64,000 nucleotides of DNA from Microbacterium gorillae. Lineage in GTDB: Bacteria > Actinomycetota > Actinomycetes > Actinomycetales > Microbacteriaceae. This document shows positions 35,070 through 43,577 of this stretch, piece after piece (position 1 is the first letter of the stretch; each line of letters opens with the position of its first letter). The notes under the pieces were generated by a model. It ran no database searches. It was not told where the DNA came from and worked only from the letters and a program-made list of their open reading frames with translations. The translations under genes were made by a program, and so were the position numbers. The DNA lies in contig NZ_LN648875.1 in assembly GCF_000826185.2 (NCBI RefSeq), forward strand, positions 546,694 through 610,693. The letters are read 5' to 3'.

Positions 35070-35080
35070 GTGACGCGCAA
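35066..35080. promoter_or_regulatory. IclR operator 2 (TTGCG-N5-CGCAA)
   Basis: This second perfect copy overlaps the GTG start and expected transcription start of iclR. Binding here should repress the regulator's own gene. Confidence 0.65.
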
Positions 35081-35828
35081 TTCAGCACCACGAGTCGAGT
35101 CCGTCCACCGCGCCCTCGTCCTGCTCAAGGCCCTGATCGGAGAGCCTTCCGTCGGCGTGACCGAAGCTGCGGCCGCCCTGGGGGTGAACGCCTCAACCGC
35201 CCAGCGCCTGCTCGCCACGCTCGTCGCCGACGGATTCGCCGTGCAGGGTCCGGACCGCCGCTACGCGGTCGGCCCGGCGTTGCGCAACCCGAGTCTGGCG
35301 ACACCGATCCCCTCGCTGATCGACCGGATGCGTCCGGCGCTGGAGGCACTGTTCGAACGCACCGGGGAGACCGTCCACCTCGCGACGCTCGTCGGCACCC
35401 GGATCAATCACCTCGACGGCATCGAGGCGACGAACCATTACCTCAAGTTCGGCTCGCGGGTCGGCGTCCTCCTGCCCGCCCACCTCACCTCCGGCGGAAA
35501 GGCGCTCCTGGCCGACCTCACCGACGAGGAGATCCGGGCGCGGTACGCGATGGCCAACTCCGCCACCGCCGACCCGTACCCCGACCTGGACGTGCCGGCT
35601 CTGCTGGAGCAGCTGGAGGATGTCCGGGAGACGCGCATCGCCTGGAACTTCGGCCAGAGCGAGCCGGGCGTCGCGGCGCTGTCCATCGCCGTCAGCGAGC
35701 CGGACGGCACGCCCGCCGCACTGAGCATCGCCCTGCCCACGGCGCGCTACACGAAAGCGCACGGCGAGCGCTGGGCCGACGACCTCCGCGACATCGCGGA
35801 CATGATCGCCGCCGGCACCGTCGCCTGA
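35070..35828 (+). CDS. IclR-family transcriptional regulator
   Basis: The protein has 252 residues from the GTG at 35070. The N-terminal helix-turn-helix domain reads VHRALVLLKALIGEPSVGVT then EAAAALGVNASTAQRLLATL. The C-terminal effector domain (about 75-250) contains VHLATLVGTRINHLDGIEA and LPAHLTSGGKALLADL, as in regulators of aromatic or protocatechuate pathways. The in-frame TTG at 34992 would add 26 unconserved residues and has no ribosome site. The gene diverges from the SDR/flavoprotein operon across two perfect operators, so control of that operon and of itself is likely. Confidence 0.9.
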   Translation: MTRNSAPRVESVHRALVLLKALIGEPSVGVTEAAAALGVNASTAQRLLATLVADGFAVQGPDRRYAVGPALRNPSLATPIPSLIDRMRPALEALFERTGETVHLATLVGTRINHLDGIEATNHYLKFGSRVGVLLPAHLTSGGKALLADLTDEEIRARYAMANSATADPYPDLDVPALLEQLEDVRETRIAWNFGQSEPGVAALSIAVSEPDGTPAALSIALPTARYTKAHGERWADDLRDIADMIAAGTVA

Positions 35829-35842
35829 TCCGACTGTCTCCC

Positions 35843-35868
35843 GTCCGTCCGTCCGCGGACGGACGGAC
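35843..35868. terminator. 26-bp perfect palindrome, bidirectional terminator
   Basis: GTCCGTCCGTCCG and its exact complement meet without a spacer between the convergent iclR and oxidoreductase genes, ending right at the oxidoreductase stop codon. Confidence 0.6.
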
Positions 35869-37201
35869 TCAGAGGCCCTGCAGCGGCACCGGGGCCGGTC
35901 GCTCGCACGTCGAGGTGACCTCCACGGTGCATCCCTCGTCGGCCGCACGCAGGACGGACTCCATGATCTCCAGCACGTGCAGACCGAGCTCCCCGGAGGC
36001 GCGGGCTCCGTCCCCCGCGATCGCGCGATCATGCACCCCGACTCCGCGGCCGGCGTCGCGGTAGCCCGCCGACGGCTCCTGGAGAGTCCACTCCGCGTCG
36101 CCCAGCGCACGCACGAGGACGTCACCGTCGAAGTCGTTGGGGTCCGGCACGACCATCGATCCGGTCTCCCCGTGCACCTCGATGTTGGCCGACCGCGTGG
36201 CGACGGCGTCGAAGGACATGATGAGGGTGGACAGCGCGCCGCCGGCGTGCGTGAGGACACCGGTGACATGGGTCATCACATCGACCGGGATCACCTGCCC
36301 GGCACGGTCCCCGGAACCGATCACGCGCTCATCGCGCATGCGACTCGCCGAAGCGGTGACCGAAACGACAGGCCCCAGCAGGTGCACCAGGGCCGTCACG
36401 TAGTACGGGCCCATGTCCAGCAGCGGACCGCCGCCGGCCTGGTAGTAGAAGTCGGGGTTCGGGTGCCATCGCTCGTGCCCGGGCGTCACCATCGTGGCCG
36501 TCGCGGCCAGCGGTCTCCCGATGACGCCGTCGTCGATCACCTTGCGAGCCGTCTGCAGGCCGACGCCGAGGACCGTGTCCGGCGCGCAGCCGACCCACCG
36601 GCCCGTCGTGTCGGAGGCCGCCATCACCCGCGCGCCGGAGGCCACATCGGCGGCCAGCGGCTTCTCGCTGTACACCTGTTTTCCGGCTGCCAGCACCTGG
36701 AGCGAGACCTCGGCGTGAACGGCGGGAACGGTGAGGTTGATCACGAGATCGATGTCCTCGGCGGCGAGGAGGTCCTCGATGGGGTCGGCGCGGACCCCCG
36801 CCTCGGCCGCCACGGCGGCGGCGCGCTCCGGGGCGAGGGCCGCCCCCGCCCCCAGCCCCGCCCGGCGCAGCGGAGGCCGCCATCCCCCGCGCGCCGGAGG
36901 CCACATCGGCGGCCAGCGGCTTCTCGCTGTACCCCTGTTTTCCGGCTGCCAGCACCTGGAGCGAGCCCTCGGCGTGAACGGCGGGAACGGTGAGGTTGAT
37001 CACGAGATCGATGTCCTCGGCGGCGAGGAGGTCCTCGATGGGGTCGGGCCGGGGGCCGGCCTCGGCCGCCACGGCGGCGGCGCGCTCCGGGACGAGGTCC
37101 GCCACCGCCACCAGCCGTGCCGAGCGCAGCCGCGTGAACGTGTCGAGGTACTGCGACACGATGTTGCCGCATCCGATGATGCCGACCCGCAGTTCACTCA
37201 C
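35869..37201 (-). pseudogene. Gfo/Idh/MocA oxidoreductase broken by a 259-bp tandem duplication
   Basis: The reading frame starts with GTG at 37201, overlapping the thuA-like stop by 4 nt, and begins with the Rossmann motif LRVGIIGCGNIVSQYLDTF. It is thrown out of frame because a 259-bp segment (36612-36870 and 36871-37129) occurs twice. The C-terminal part continues in another frame to 35869. Deleting one unit leaves 1074 nt, an intact frame of 357 residues with VINLTVPAVHAEVSLQVLAA, SEKPLAADVASGA (catalytic-site Lys-Pro) and the GGGPLLDMGPYYVTALVHL region. The intact enzyme would be an NAD(P)-dependent sugar or polyol dehydrogenase. Differences between the copies cluster at the junction and are biased to G or C, so the break is probably an assembly error and the real gene intact. 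Confidence 0.85.
36612..37129. repeat. Tandem duplication, 2 x 259 bp
   Basis: The units 36612-36870 and 36871-37129 are near-identical (offset 259 throughout). Mismatches are concentrated next to the junction, where A or T in one copy becomes C or G in the other. Confidence 0.92.
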
Positions 37202-37917
37202 CGGCTCGCCCACAGCAGCCCCCGCTCGATGATGGTGCGGACGTTCTCATCGGCCAGGACGTCGATGGAGTGTCCCGGGGTCGCGACGAAGACGCGCCCC
37301 CGACCCCACTCGCGTGTCCACACCGCCGGCGAGGTGATCGGTCGATGCCACGGGTGGTACGGCTGCACCGGGTGCGTGGTCGTCGCGAGCACGTCGATGA
37401 GGTCATCGTTCAGCACCCAGTACTGCTCCGTCGTCAGCGCGAAATCCTGCAGACCCGCCATGATCTCGTGCTCCCGTCCGAGGTCGGTGATCTCGTACGT
37501 GTGGGGCAGGTAGTTGTCGGACTGCTCGCCGCGCACGTGATCCGGGTGCTTGCTCGGGTGGGTAGCGAACTGCCCGCCGATCAACTGGAGGTAGTCGGAG
37601 CTGTTGCGATAGGAATCCGCGATGCCGCCGTGCCACCCCGCAAGGCCGGTGCCCGCTTCCACTGCGGCGCGCAGTCCCGCGAGCTCGTCCTTCTCGATCG
37701 TGTTCATCGTGTTGCACTGGACGATGAGGTCCACCTCGGCCATCACCCCGGCGTCCGCGTACACCGCCGGGCTCTCCTCGACGCGCACGGTGTAGCCGTG
37801 CTCTTCGAGGAAGGGGATGAACATGTTCGTCGCGGCCACGGGCGCATGCCCGTCCCACCCGCCACGCACGATCAGCGCGCGGCGGTTCGGGGCGTCGGTC
37901 GTCGGGTCAGTCGTCAC
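37198..37917 (-). CDS. ThuA-family protein (trehalose-utilisation-like)
   Basis: This 239-residue protein has the glutamine-amidotransferase-like ThuA fold: RALIVRGGWDGHAPVAATNM at the N-terminus, GLAGWHGGIADSYRNSSDY near residue 95, and the conserved YEITDLGREHEIMAGLQDF near 140, followed by PAVWTREWGRGRVFVATPGH. ThuA with a Gfo/Idh partner (ThuB) acts on 3-keto forms of trehalose and related sugars in rhizobia. Here it overlaps exactly such a Gfo/Idh gene by 4 nt, so a keto-sugar pathway is likely. It is downstream of the ABC importer genes in the same operon. Confidence 0.85.
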   Translation of the reverse strand: MTTDPTTDAPNRRALIVRGGWDGHAPVAATNMFIPFLEEHGYTVRVEESPAVYADAGVMAEVDLIVQCNTMNTIEKDELAGLRAAVEAGTGLAGWHGGIADSYRNSSDYLQLIGGQFATHPSKHPDHVRGEQSDNYLPHTYEITDLGREHEIMAGLQDFALTTEQYWVLNDDLIDVLATTTHPVQPYHPWHRPITSPAVWTREWGRGRVFVATPGHSIDVLADENVRTIIERGLLWASR

Positions 37918-37957
37918 GGTTGTTCCTTCGGGTAGGTCCGGCCGTGGCCGGGGAGAA

Positions 37958-38842
37958 TCACTTGCTGAATCCGGCCGTCAGACCGCTGACCAGTTGTCGC
38001 CGGCCGAAGACGTACACGACGACGAGCGGCAGTGTGCTGAGCACGACGCACGCCAGCACGGCGGGGATGTTCACGCTGAACTCGCCCTGGAACGTCCACA
38101 GCGCGAGCGGGAGGACGCGCTGTTCCGGACTCTGCGTCAGCACGAGCGGGAGGAGGAAGCCGTTCCAGACGCCGAGGGCGTTGTAGATCGACACCGTCAC
38201 GATGGCGGGGCGAGTGAGCGGCAACGCCAGTCGCCACATCGTCTGCCACTCGCTGCAGCCGTCCAACCGCATCGACTCGAACAGCTCGTTCGGGACGTCC
38301 CGGATGAAGTTGCTCAGCAGCAGCACACTCAGGGGGATCGCGAACGCGATGGAGGGCAGCACGATGGCGAGCAGGCTGTCGTACAGGTGCAACCGGATGA
38401 TGATCAGGTACACCGGGATGATCGTCGCCTGCAGGGGGATCGCGAGGCCCAGCAGGAACGTCGTGTTCACCACCTTGAGGAACTTCCCTCGACCACGCAC
38501 GATCGCGTACGCCGCCATGAACGACAGCGCGACGGTCGGCACGACAGCGCCGACCGTGATCAGCACGCTGTTCAGGAAGTAGCGGAAGAAGTCCGCCTGC
38601 AGAACCGCGACGTAGTTCTCCAGCGTCGGATTCATCGGCAGAGCGAGCGGATTCTGCGCGAAGTAGTCCGCCTGACGCTTCAGGCTCGTCACGACGATGT
38701 AGTACACCGGCAGCACGATGATCGCCAGCCAGACCCAGCCGGCGAAGCCACCCAGGATGTTCGGGCGTTCGCTCGATCGGCGGCGCAGTCGGGCCCGATC
38801 GGAAGCCTTCGGCACGACGAGAGTCGTGGTCGTCGTCGCCAT
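37958..38842 (-). CDS. CUT1-type sugar ABC transporter permease (MalG-like)
   Basis: The 294-residue permease has six helices. The N-terminus is basic, the first helix is AGWVWLAIIVLPVYYIVVTS, and the ATPase-contact loop LFESMRLDGCSEWQTMWRLALPL (EAA motif) lies near residue 190. The start at 38842 (SD GGAG) lies 1 nt after the upstream permease. It pairs with the next permease to form the membrane channel of a carbohydrate importer. Confidence 0.9.
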   Translation of the reverse strand: MATTTTTLVVPKASDRARLRRRSSERPNILGGFAGWVWLAIIVLPVYYIVVTSLKRQADYFAQNPLALPMNPTLENYVAVLQADFFRYFLNSVLITVGAVVPTVALSFMAAYAIVRGRGKFLKVVNTTFLLGLAIPLQATIIPVYLIIIRLHLYDSLLAIVLPSIAFAIPLSVLLLSNFIRDVPNELFESMRLDGCSEWQTMWRLALPLTRPAIVTVSIYNALGVWNGFLLPLVLTQSPEQRVLPLALWTFQGEFSVNIPAVLACVVLSTLPLVVVYVFGRRQLVSGLTAGFSK

Positions 38843-38843
38843 C

Positions 38844-39761
38844 TCAGGCTCCTTCCAGTTGGCTCGCCGAGCGATCCTTGCCACCGAGACGCTGCAGGAA
38901 GAGCGCGAGGGCGAGCCCGACGAGGACCAGCACGACGGCGATGACGCTGGCCAGTCCCATCTGGTTGGCCTTGAAACCGGTGAGGTACATCTCCAGCGGC
39001 AGGATCCTGGTCGCGTTCGCCGGCCCACCGCCGGTCAGTACGAAGATGAGATCGAAGTAGGTGAGAGAGCCCACCGCCATCAGCGTCGATGACGTGATGA
39101 TCGTGTACTTCAACTGCGGCAGCGTGATGTGGAAGAACTGTGCGACCCGTCCTGCGCCATCCAGCTGCGCGGCCTCATACATCGACCGGGGAATCTGCCG
39201 CACCCCGCCCTGGTAGATCAGGGTGTGGAAGGGGACGAACTGCCACGCGATGACGAAGAGGACCACGCCGAACGCCAGGGTGGGATCCCCCAGCCAGTTC
39301 TGTGCCAGGAACGGCAGGCCGAGACCCGCGGCCAGGCCGAAGTTCGGGTCCAGGAGGGCTTTGTAGGCCACCGCGATGGCTGCCGAGGACAGCAGCAACG
39401 GCAGGAAGTAGAGCACCGCCAGGAGTGCTCGATAGCGCTGAGTCCCGGCGGTGAACACCCCGAGCAGCAGGCTGATCGGGGTCTGGATCAGCCAGGACAG
39501 CACCATGATCAGGATCGTCAGACCGAACGCCCGCCAGAGCCCGGGATCGGTGAGGCCGACCACCCAGTTGTCGATTCCGGTGTAGGTGATCGCGCCGATG
39601 CCGTCCCAGTGGGTGAAGCTCAACCCGAGCACCCCGACGAGCGGAATCAGGCCGAACGCGACGAACATCACCAGCGCGGGGACCGCCAGCCAGGAGATGC
39701 CACCCGCGGCCGGCGCACGGGCGGGCCGTCGACCCGCCCGCGCGGCCGGAACCGTGACCAT
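38844..39761 (-). CDS. CUT1-type sugar ABC transporter permease (MalF-like)
   Basis: The protein has 305 residues, with helices from WLAVPALVMFVAFGLIPLVG onward and the EAA-type loop SMYEAAQLDGAGRVAQFFHI near residue 205. The ATG shares TGATG with the stop of the solute-binding protein gene. No ATP-binding subunit is encoded in this cluster. Actinobacterial sugar importers commonly share one ATPase (MsiK-like) encoded elsewhere. Confidence 0.9.
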   Translation of the reverse strand: MVTVPAARAGRRPARAPAAGGISWLAVPALVMFVAFGLIPLVGVLGLSFTHWDGIGAITYTGIDNWVVGLTDPGLWRAFGLTILIMVLSWLIQTPISLLLGVFTAGTQRYRALLAVLYFLPLLLSSAAIAVAYKALLDPNFGLAAGLGLPFLAQNWLGDPTLAFGVVLFVIAWQFVPFHTLIYQGGVRQIPRSMYEAAQLDGAGRVAQFFHITLPQLKYTIITSSTLMAVGSLTYFDLIFVLTGGGPANATRILPLEMYLTGFKANQMGLASVIAVVLVLVGLALALFLQRLGGKDRSASQLEGA

Positions 39762-41101
39762 CACTTGCCGATCGTCTTGTTCATGTTGTCGGCGAACTGC
39801 TGCGGCGTGATCGTGAGCGAGAACAGCTGCTCGATGTTGTTCAGCAGTTCCTCCGCCGCCGTCGGACTGAGCGCCTGGTCCCACGACTGCTGGAAGCTCG
39901 GGGCCTTGCTGGAGAGGTCGTAGGCGAAGCTCAGGAAGTCGGCGTCATCCGTCTTCGCGATCTTGTCCTGGATGCCGTTCACGACCGGAACCGCTCCGGA
40001 GGAGATGTAGGCGTCCACCATCGTGTCGGTGTAGAGGCCCGCGGCGAGGTAGTCCTTCGCGGTCTTCTTCTGCTCGTCCGAGGCGGTGGCGGAGATCGAG
40101 AGGTAGTTGGCCGGGTTTCCGGCGACGTCCGCCGGGTCGCCCTTACCGCCTTCGACGGAGGGGAACGCCAGGAACCCCAGGTTGCCGTCCTGCACGAAAC
40201 CCTGCCCGTCGGCCTTCATGTTCGCGTAGGCCCAGCCGCCCTGCAGCATCATCGCGGCCTTGCCCGTGTAGAGCAGCGCCTGGTCGGCGTTGGATTCGGC
40301 GGTGACGGAGGCGAACCCCTTGACGAATCCGTCCGCCTTGACCAGGTCCTGCGCCATGGTCAGCGCGGTGATGATGTCCGGATTCGACCACGCATCGGTC
40401 TTTCCGGCGAACACGTCATTGAACGCCGCCGGACCTCCGACGCGGTCGAACAGGTACTCGAGCCACATCATCGAGGTCCACCGCGACTGGCCGGCCAAGG
40501 AGATCGGAGCGATGCCCTTGGCGTTGAACGTCTTCACCGCGGCCATCAGGTCGTCCCAGGTCTTGGGCGGCTGCACGCCGGCGTCCGAGAAGAGCTTCTT
40601 GTTGTAGTACAGGACCACCGGCTGGACGCCGTTGATCGGCATCGCGTAGATCTTCCCGTCGATCGTGGCCGCGTCGAAGACGCCGGGGAACAGCTTGTCC
40701 TTGATCTCGGGATGCTCGCCCATGAAACCGGTGAGGTCCTCCACCTGTCCGGCGTCGACGTACGACTTCAGCGTGCCGCCACCCCAGCCGTAGATGAGGG
40801 TCGGGGCCTGACCTGCGCCGATCGCGGTGCGGATCTTCGTCTTGTAGGCGTCGTTCTGGATGAAGCTCACCTCGAGCTTCTCGTCCGGGTGCGCCTTGTT
40901 GAACGCGTCCACGCTGTCCTGGTGGATCTTCTCGTTCGGCGCTCCCGACAGCGACCACATCAGCGCGGTGTCAGACCCACCGCCGCCGGCACCGGCCGGA
41001 CCGGACGTGCCGCACGCGGCGAGCGAGAGGAGCAGTGCCGGCACCGCGACGGCGGCGGCCGCACGGATTCGACGGGATGAGCGGGTGGTGCGTCGTGCCA
41101 T
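39761..41101 (-). CDS. Sugar ABC transporter solute-binding lipoprotein
   Basis: The protein has 446 residues. A twin-arginine-like basic start and a hydrophobic segment lead to the lipobox LSLAACG, with the lipid-bearing Cys at residue 30, followed by a Gly-rich linker. The body is a family 1 extracellular solute-binding protein: YGWGGGTLKSYVDAGQVEDL, GKIYAMPINGVQPVVLYYNK, MLQGGWAYANMK. It captures a sugar or glycoside outside the membrane. The first gene of the operon, it has GGAG 7 nt before the ATG and a LacI operator core about 33 nt upstream. Confidence 0.92.
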   Translation of the reverse strand: MARRTTRSSRRIRAAAAVAVPALLLSLAACGTSGPAGAGGGGSDTALMWSLSGAPNEKIHQDSVDAFNKAHPDEKLEVSFIQNDAYKTKIRTAIGAGQAPTLIYGWGGGTLKSYVDAGQVEDLTGFMGEHPEIKDKLFPGVFDAATIDGKIYAMPINGVQPVVLYYNKKLFSDAGVQPPKTWDDLMAAVKTFNAKGIAPISLAGQSRWTSMMWLEYLFDRVGGPAAFNDVFAGKTDAWSNPDIITALTMAQDLVKADGFVKGFASVTAESNADQALLYTGKAAMMLQGGWAYANMKADGQGFVQDGNLGFLAFPSVEGGKGDPADVAGNPANYLSISATASDEQKKTAKDYLAAGLYTDTMVDAYISSGAVPVVNGIQDKIAKTDDADFLSFAYDLSSKAPSFQQSWDQALSPTAAEELLNNIEQLFSLTITPQQFADNMNKTIGK

Positions 41102-41133
41102 CTGAGTTCTCCGTTGAACGAGAGTGTTGTGAG

Positions 41134-41145
41134 CGAAAACTTTCG
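41134..41145. promoter_or_regulatory. LacI operator of the ABC operon (CGAAAACTTTCG)
   Basis: This near-palindromic site is 33 nt before the solute-binding protein ATG. The core CGAAAACTTTC recurs just before the lacI gene at 41275. Confidence 0.55.
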
Positions 41146-41274
41146 TGAAGTGCGCGAATTATTTCGTTCGCCAGACAGTAGCCATCTGGATCCATGAGTG
41201 TCAATACTGTCAACAGGGTCAGAATTCCCGGACCTCTTGCCTGGCGGCGCAGCGCTGAGCAGACTGTCATCGAA

Positions 41275-41285
41275 CGAAAACTTTC
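41275..41285. promoter_or_regulatory. LacI operator half-core before lacI (CGAAAACTTTC)
   Basis: The same 11-bp core as at 41134 is placed directly upstream of the lacI ribosome site. This is consistent with autorepression. Confidence 0.5.
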
Positions 41286-41296
41286 TGGGAGGCATC

Positions 41297-42331
41297 GTGG
41301 CAACCGACCGTTCCGGCGCGAATCTCGCGACCATCGCCGCGGCCGCGGGTGTGTCCGTGCCCACCGTGTCGAAGGTGATCAACAATCGCGCGGGAGTCTC
41401 CGCCGGCACCCGCGAGCGCATTCAACAGCTGATCGCCGAGGCGGGGTATCACTCCCCACAGGGCCGGCGCGTACGCACGTCCGGCCGAACCATGATCGAT
41501 CTCGTGATCGGCGAGGTGAAGCACGGGTACGCCATCGGCGTGCTGAACGGCATCCTCGCCTACGCGCACGGCTCCGACATCGACGTCGTCGTCTCCAGCA
41601 TCGAGCCGGCGAAGTTCCATCTCACCGACGCCGACGACTGGGCCGACCGCATGGCCGACTCCGGCCGACAGGGACTGCTGGCGGTGACGAGTCAGCTCAC
41701 CCCGAGCCAGCACGCCGCGTTCACCGCCCGCGGGCTGCCGGTCGTCGTGATCGATCCGCTGAACACCCCGCCCGCCGATCTGACCAGCGTCGGAGCCACC
41801 AACTGGGCCGGTGGTCGGGCGGCCACGGAACACCTGATCGGTCTCGGCCATCGCCGGATCGCGTACCTCGGCGGACACGAGCGCGCGGAGTGCAACCAGG
41901 CCCGCCTGCACGGCTACCTCGCCGCCCTGATGTCCGCCGAGATTCCCTCCACCGCCGACTACATCCGCAGTGGGTCGAACTTCGATCGCACCACGGGGCT
42001 GGCCGGGGCGCGCGCCGTGCTGGACCTGCCGGAGCCGCCGACGGCGATCTTCGCGGCGAGCGACACGATCGCGATCGGGGTGCTGGAGGAGGCGCGCGCC
42101 CGGGGGATCCGGGTCCCCGAGGATCTCAGCATCGTCGGGTTCGACGGCACCTCGGTCGCAGAGCAGTCGCTCCCCCCGCTGACCTCCGTCGCTCAGCCGC
42201 TGCAGGACATCGGAGCGATGGCGCTGCGGACCCTCCTCCATCTCATCGACGGGCAGCGCCCGCCCTCGCCGCGGGTGGAGCTCGCCACCGAGCTCGTCGT
42301 TCGGGGCTCGACGGCCCCGCCACAGGGCTGA
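41297..42331 (+). CDS. LacI-family transcriptional regulator
   Basis: The protein has 344 residues from the GTG at 41297 (GGGAGG 4 nt upstream). Its helix-turn-helix and hinge are ANLATIAAAAGVSVPTVSKV then INNRAGVSAGTRERIQQLI. The effector domain follows with IDLVIGEVKHGYAIGVLNG, AAFTARGLPVVVIDP, RIAYLGGHERAE and FAASDTIAIGVLEEARARG. The upstream in-frame extension to 41198 is not conserved and lies before the ribosome site. It diverges from the ABC operon and sits before the Gfo/Idh and isomerase genes, which it probably controls together through shared CGAAAACTTTC-like sites. Confidence 0.92.
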   Translation: MATDRSGANLATIAAAAGVSVPTVSKVINNRAGVSAGTRERIQQLIAEAGYHSPQGRRVRTSGRTMIDLVIGEVKHGYAIGVLNGILAYAHGSDIDVVVSSIEPAKFHLTDADDWADRMADSGRQGLLAVTSQLTPSQHAAFTARGLPVVVIDPLNTPPADLTSVGATNWAGGRAATEHLIGLGHRRIAYLGGHERAECNQARLHGYLAALMSAEIPSTADYIRSGSNFDRTTGLAGARAVLDLPEPPTAIFAASDTIAIGVLEEARARGIRVPEDLSIVGFDGTSVAEQSLPPLTSVAQPLQDIGAMALRTLLHLIDGQRPPSPRVELATELVVRGSTAPPQG

Positions 42332-42367
42332 GGGCTGGACATCCGCCGGTCGGGTGAATATGTTGCG

Positions 42368-42382
42368 GTAAACAACTTTTAC
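42368..42382. promoter_or_regulatory. Candidate LacI-type operator (GTAAA-N5-TTTAC)
   Basis: This perfect 5-bp inverted repeat lies 11 nt before the Gfo/Idh ATG. It shares the AAA...TTT symmetry of the other two sites but not the exact core. Confidence 0.4.
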
Positions 42383-42392
42383 GGGAGTCACG

Positions 42393-43556
42393 ATGACGTC
42401 ATCTCTCCGGGTCGCGATGATCGGCCACGGCTTCATGGGCGCAGCCCACTCCCAGGCCTGGAGCGTGGCTCGGCGCTTCTTCGATCTGCCGCTGCATCCG
42501 GAGATGCGGCTGCTCGTCGGACGGACCGGAGCCGCGGAGTCGGCCGCGAAGCTCGGCTGGGCGGAGTCATCCGCGGACTGGCGCGAGGCGATCGCGCGGG
42601 ATGACATCGACGTCGTCGACATCGTCACACCGGGCGACACGCACGCCGAGATCGCGATCGCCGCGCTGCGCGCCGGCAAGCACGTGATGTGTGAGAAGCC
42701 GCTGGCGAACACGGTCGCCGAGGCCGAGGAGATGACCGCCGCCGCCGAGGAGGCGTCCGCGCACGGCGTGCGTTCGATGGTCGGCTTCACCTACCGCCGC
42801 GTTCCTGCCGCGACGTTCGCGAGGAACCTGGTGGCGGACGGACGGCTCGGCGAGATCCGGCAGGTCCGCGCGGAGTACCTGCAGGACTGGCTGAGCGACG
42901 CCGAAGCACCGCTGACCTGGCGGCTGCAGAAGGATCGCGCGGGGTCCGGCTCCCTCGGCGACATCGGAGCGCACGCGATCGACATGGTGGAGTTCATCAC
43001 CGGCTCGCCGCTCACATCCGTCTCGGGCCTCCTCGAGACCCTGGTCAGCGAGCGTCCGCTGATGAGCGAGGGCGTGGGGCTGTCCGGAACCGCGTCGAAC
43101 GAACGGGGCGCCGTGACGGTCGATGACGTGGCCCTGTTCACCGGGCGCTTCGGCAACGGCGCTCTCGGGCAGTTCGAGGCGACGCGATTCCGGACCGGAC
43201 GCAAGAACGCCTTCCGGTTCGAGATCTCCGGGTCCCGCGGCGCGCTGTCCTTCGACATGGAACGGCCGAACGAACTGCAGTTCTACGACGCGACCGCCCC
43301 CGAGCTCGAACTCGGCTTCCGTCGGATCATCGTCACCGAGGCCGGGCATCCGTACGTGGGCAACTGGTGGCCGACCGGGCACATGCTCGGCTACGAGCAC
43401 GCGTTCTCCCACCAGGTCGTCGACTTCGTCACGGCGATCGCCGAGGGAACGCAACCGCAGCCGTCCTTCGCCGAGGGCCTGCACATCCAGCGCGCGCTGG
43501 CCGCCGTCGAAGCCAGTTCGGATGCCGGCAGCGCCTGGCAGACCATCCCGTCCTGA
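42393..43556 (+). CDS. Gfo/Idh/MocA-family oxidoreductase
   Basis: The protein has 387 residues. The N-terminal NAD(P) fold is VAMIGHGFMGAAHSQAWSVA, and HVMCEKPLANTVAEAEEMTA carries the catalytic Lys-Pro. The C-terminal domain has MVGFTYRRVPAATFARNLV and LGDIGAHAIDMVEFITGSPL with the conserved His. Members oxidise sugars, inositols or glycosides. GGGAG precedes the ATG. It is followed after 21 nt by a TIM-barrel isomerase-like gene, the usual partner. Together with ThuA and the broken paralogue it suggests oxidation of a sugar ring hydroxyl to a keto form. Confidence 0.9.
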   Translation: MTSSLRVAMIGHGFMGAAHSQAWSVARRFFDLPLHPEMRLLVGRTGAAESAAKLGWAESSADWREAIARDDIDVVDIVTPGDTHAEIAIAALRAGKHVMCEKPLANTVAEAEEMTAAAEEASAHGVRSMVGFTYRRVPAATFARNLVADGRLGEIRQVRAEYLQDWLSDAEAPLTWRLQKDRAGSGSLGDIGAHAIDMVEFITGSPLTSVSGLLETLVSERPLMSEGVGLSGTASNERGAVTVDDVALFTGRFGNGALGQFEATRFRTGRKNAFRFEISGSRGALSFDMERPNELQFYDATAPELELGFRRIIVTEAGHPYVGNWWPTGHMLGYEHAFSHQVVDFVTAIAEGTQPQPSFAEGLHIQRALAAVEASSDAGSAWQTIPS

Positions 43557-43577
43557 ACCCGGACCCCTGGAGGAACG

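Noticed and set aside
35869..36906. Frame starting MWPPARGGW as a separate oxidoreductase gene
   Set aside because: Its first ~25 residues are duplication-junction sequence. It is the C-terminal part of the broken Gfo/Idh gene.
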